DNA from: Streptomyces sp. NRRL F-5123
GTDB taxonomy: Bacteria; Actinomycetota; Actinomycetes; Streptomycetales; Streptomycetaceae
Assembly (NCBI RefSeq): GCF_000721495.1
Contig: NZ_JOHY01000119.1
Span: forward strand, 1-6,060
Direction of reading: 5' to 3'
Length of the DNA stretch: 6,060 nt
Shown in pieces: positions 5,922-6,060 of the stretch. The number at the start of each line of letters is the position of its first letter. Position 1 is the first letter of the stretch. The notes below the pieces were generated by a model. The model searched no databases and was not told the DNA's origin. It saw only the letters and a list, made by a program, of their open reading frames with translations. The position numbers and the translations under genes were made by a program.

Positions 5922-6060
5922 TCAGCCCTTGACGGCGCCGGTGAGGCCGCCGACGATGCGCTTCTCGAAGATCGCGAAGAATATCAGCGCGGGGAGCATC
6001 GCCAGGGACGTGAAGGCGAGGACTTTCGCGGTGTCGGTGGAGTATTGCGAGGAGAAGGCC
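5922..6060 (-). CDS. Carbohydrate ABC transporter permease, MalG type, C-terminal end (partial)
   Basis: The - strand frame enters at 6060 and stops with TGA at 5924-5922, giving 45 complete residues of a C-terminus. It contains SSQYSTD, then a hydrophobic last membrane helix (VLAFTSLAMLPALIFFAIF), then a short tail ending in KRIVGGLTGAVKG. This is the classic end of MalG-type inner-membrane permeases of the CUT1 sugar ABC family (typically FxxGLTxGAVKG), the second of two permeases that pair with a binding protein and an MsmX/MalK-like ATPase. The EAA loop and the rest of the gene lie outside the window. Its position upstream of the intracellular GH51 gene on the same strand suggests import of arabinose-containing oligosaccharides, though substrate cannot be read from this fragment. 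Confidence 0.9.
   Translation of the reverse strand, partial: AFSSQYSTDTAKVLAFTSLAMLPALIFFAIFEKRIVGGLTGAVKG

Noticed and set aside
1..6060. CRISPR arrays, tRNA or rRNA genes, insertion sequences, attachment sites, toxin-antitoxin or defence genes
   Set aside because: No regularly spaced repeats, no tRNA-like cloverleaf, no transposase motifs and no terminal inverted repeats were seen; all six genes belong to well-known enzyme, regulator or transporter families.

Overview
The window is very GC-rich, with G or C at most third codon positions, GTG and TTG starts and few AT-rich patches. The proteins resemble those of filamentous actinobacteria, so the source is probably Streptomyces or a close relative (inference; there is no rRNA or marker gene here). 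I saw no in-frame TTA codon in the genes I read through.

Layout. On the + strand: the last 30 codons of an L-arabinose isomerase (araA, 1-93), an aldose 1-epimerase (galM-type, 198-1268) and a LacI-family repressor (1362-2420). On the - strand, read from the right: the C-terminal end of a MalG-type sugar ABC transporter permease (5922-6060), a GH51 alpha-L-arabinofuranosidase (4294-5793) and a CocE/NonD-type alpha/beta hydrolase (2448-4196). The two arms converge at about 2420-2448, where one perfect hairpin can serve both ends. Gaps between genes are 27-128 bases, so no stretch over 300 bases lacks a gene. Strong inverted repeats also lie after the arabinofuranosidase gene and between it and the permease gene.

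How the genes fit together (inference from family roles). The transporter would import arabino-oligosaccharides or arabinose. The cytoplasmic GH51 enzyme would release L-arabinose, the mutarotase would interconvert its anomers, and AraA would convert it to L-ribulose. The LacI protein is the obvious local regulator. The CocE-like hydrolase has no established role in arabinose use; it might remove an ester group from the substrate or be an unrelated passenger.

This reads as an ordinary pentose-utilisation locus, and I see no evidence of an unprecedented system. The points most worth a second look are an apparently leaderless promoter for the repressor, its non-canonical LacI hinge, the repressor stop codon inside a shared terminator hairpin, the hydrolase within an arabinan locus, and the dyad elements in front of the arabinofuranosidase and hydrolase genes.
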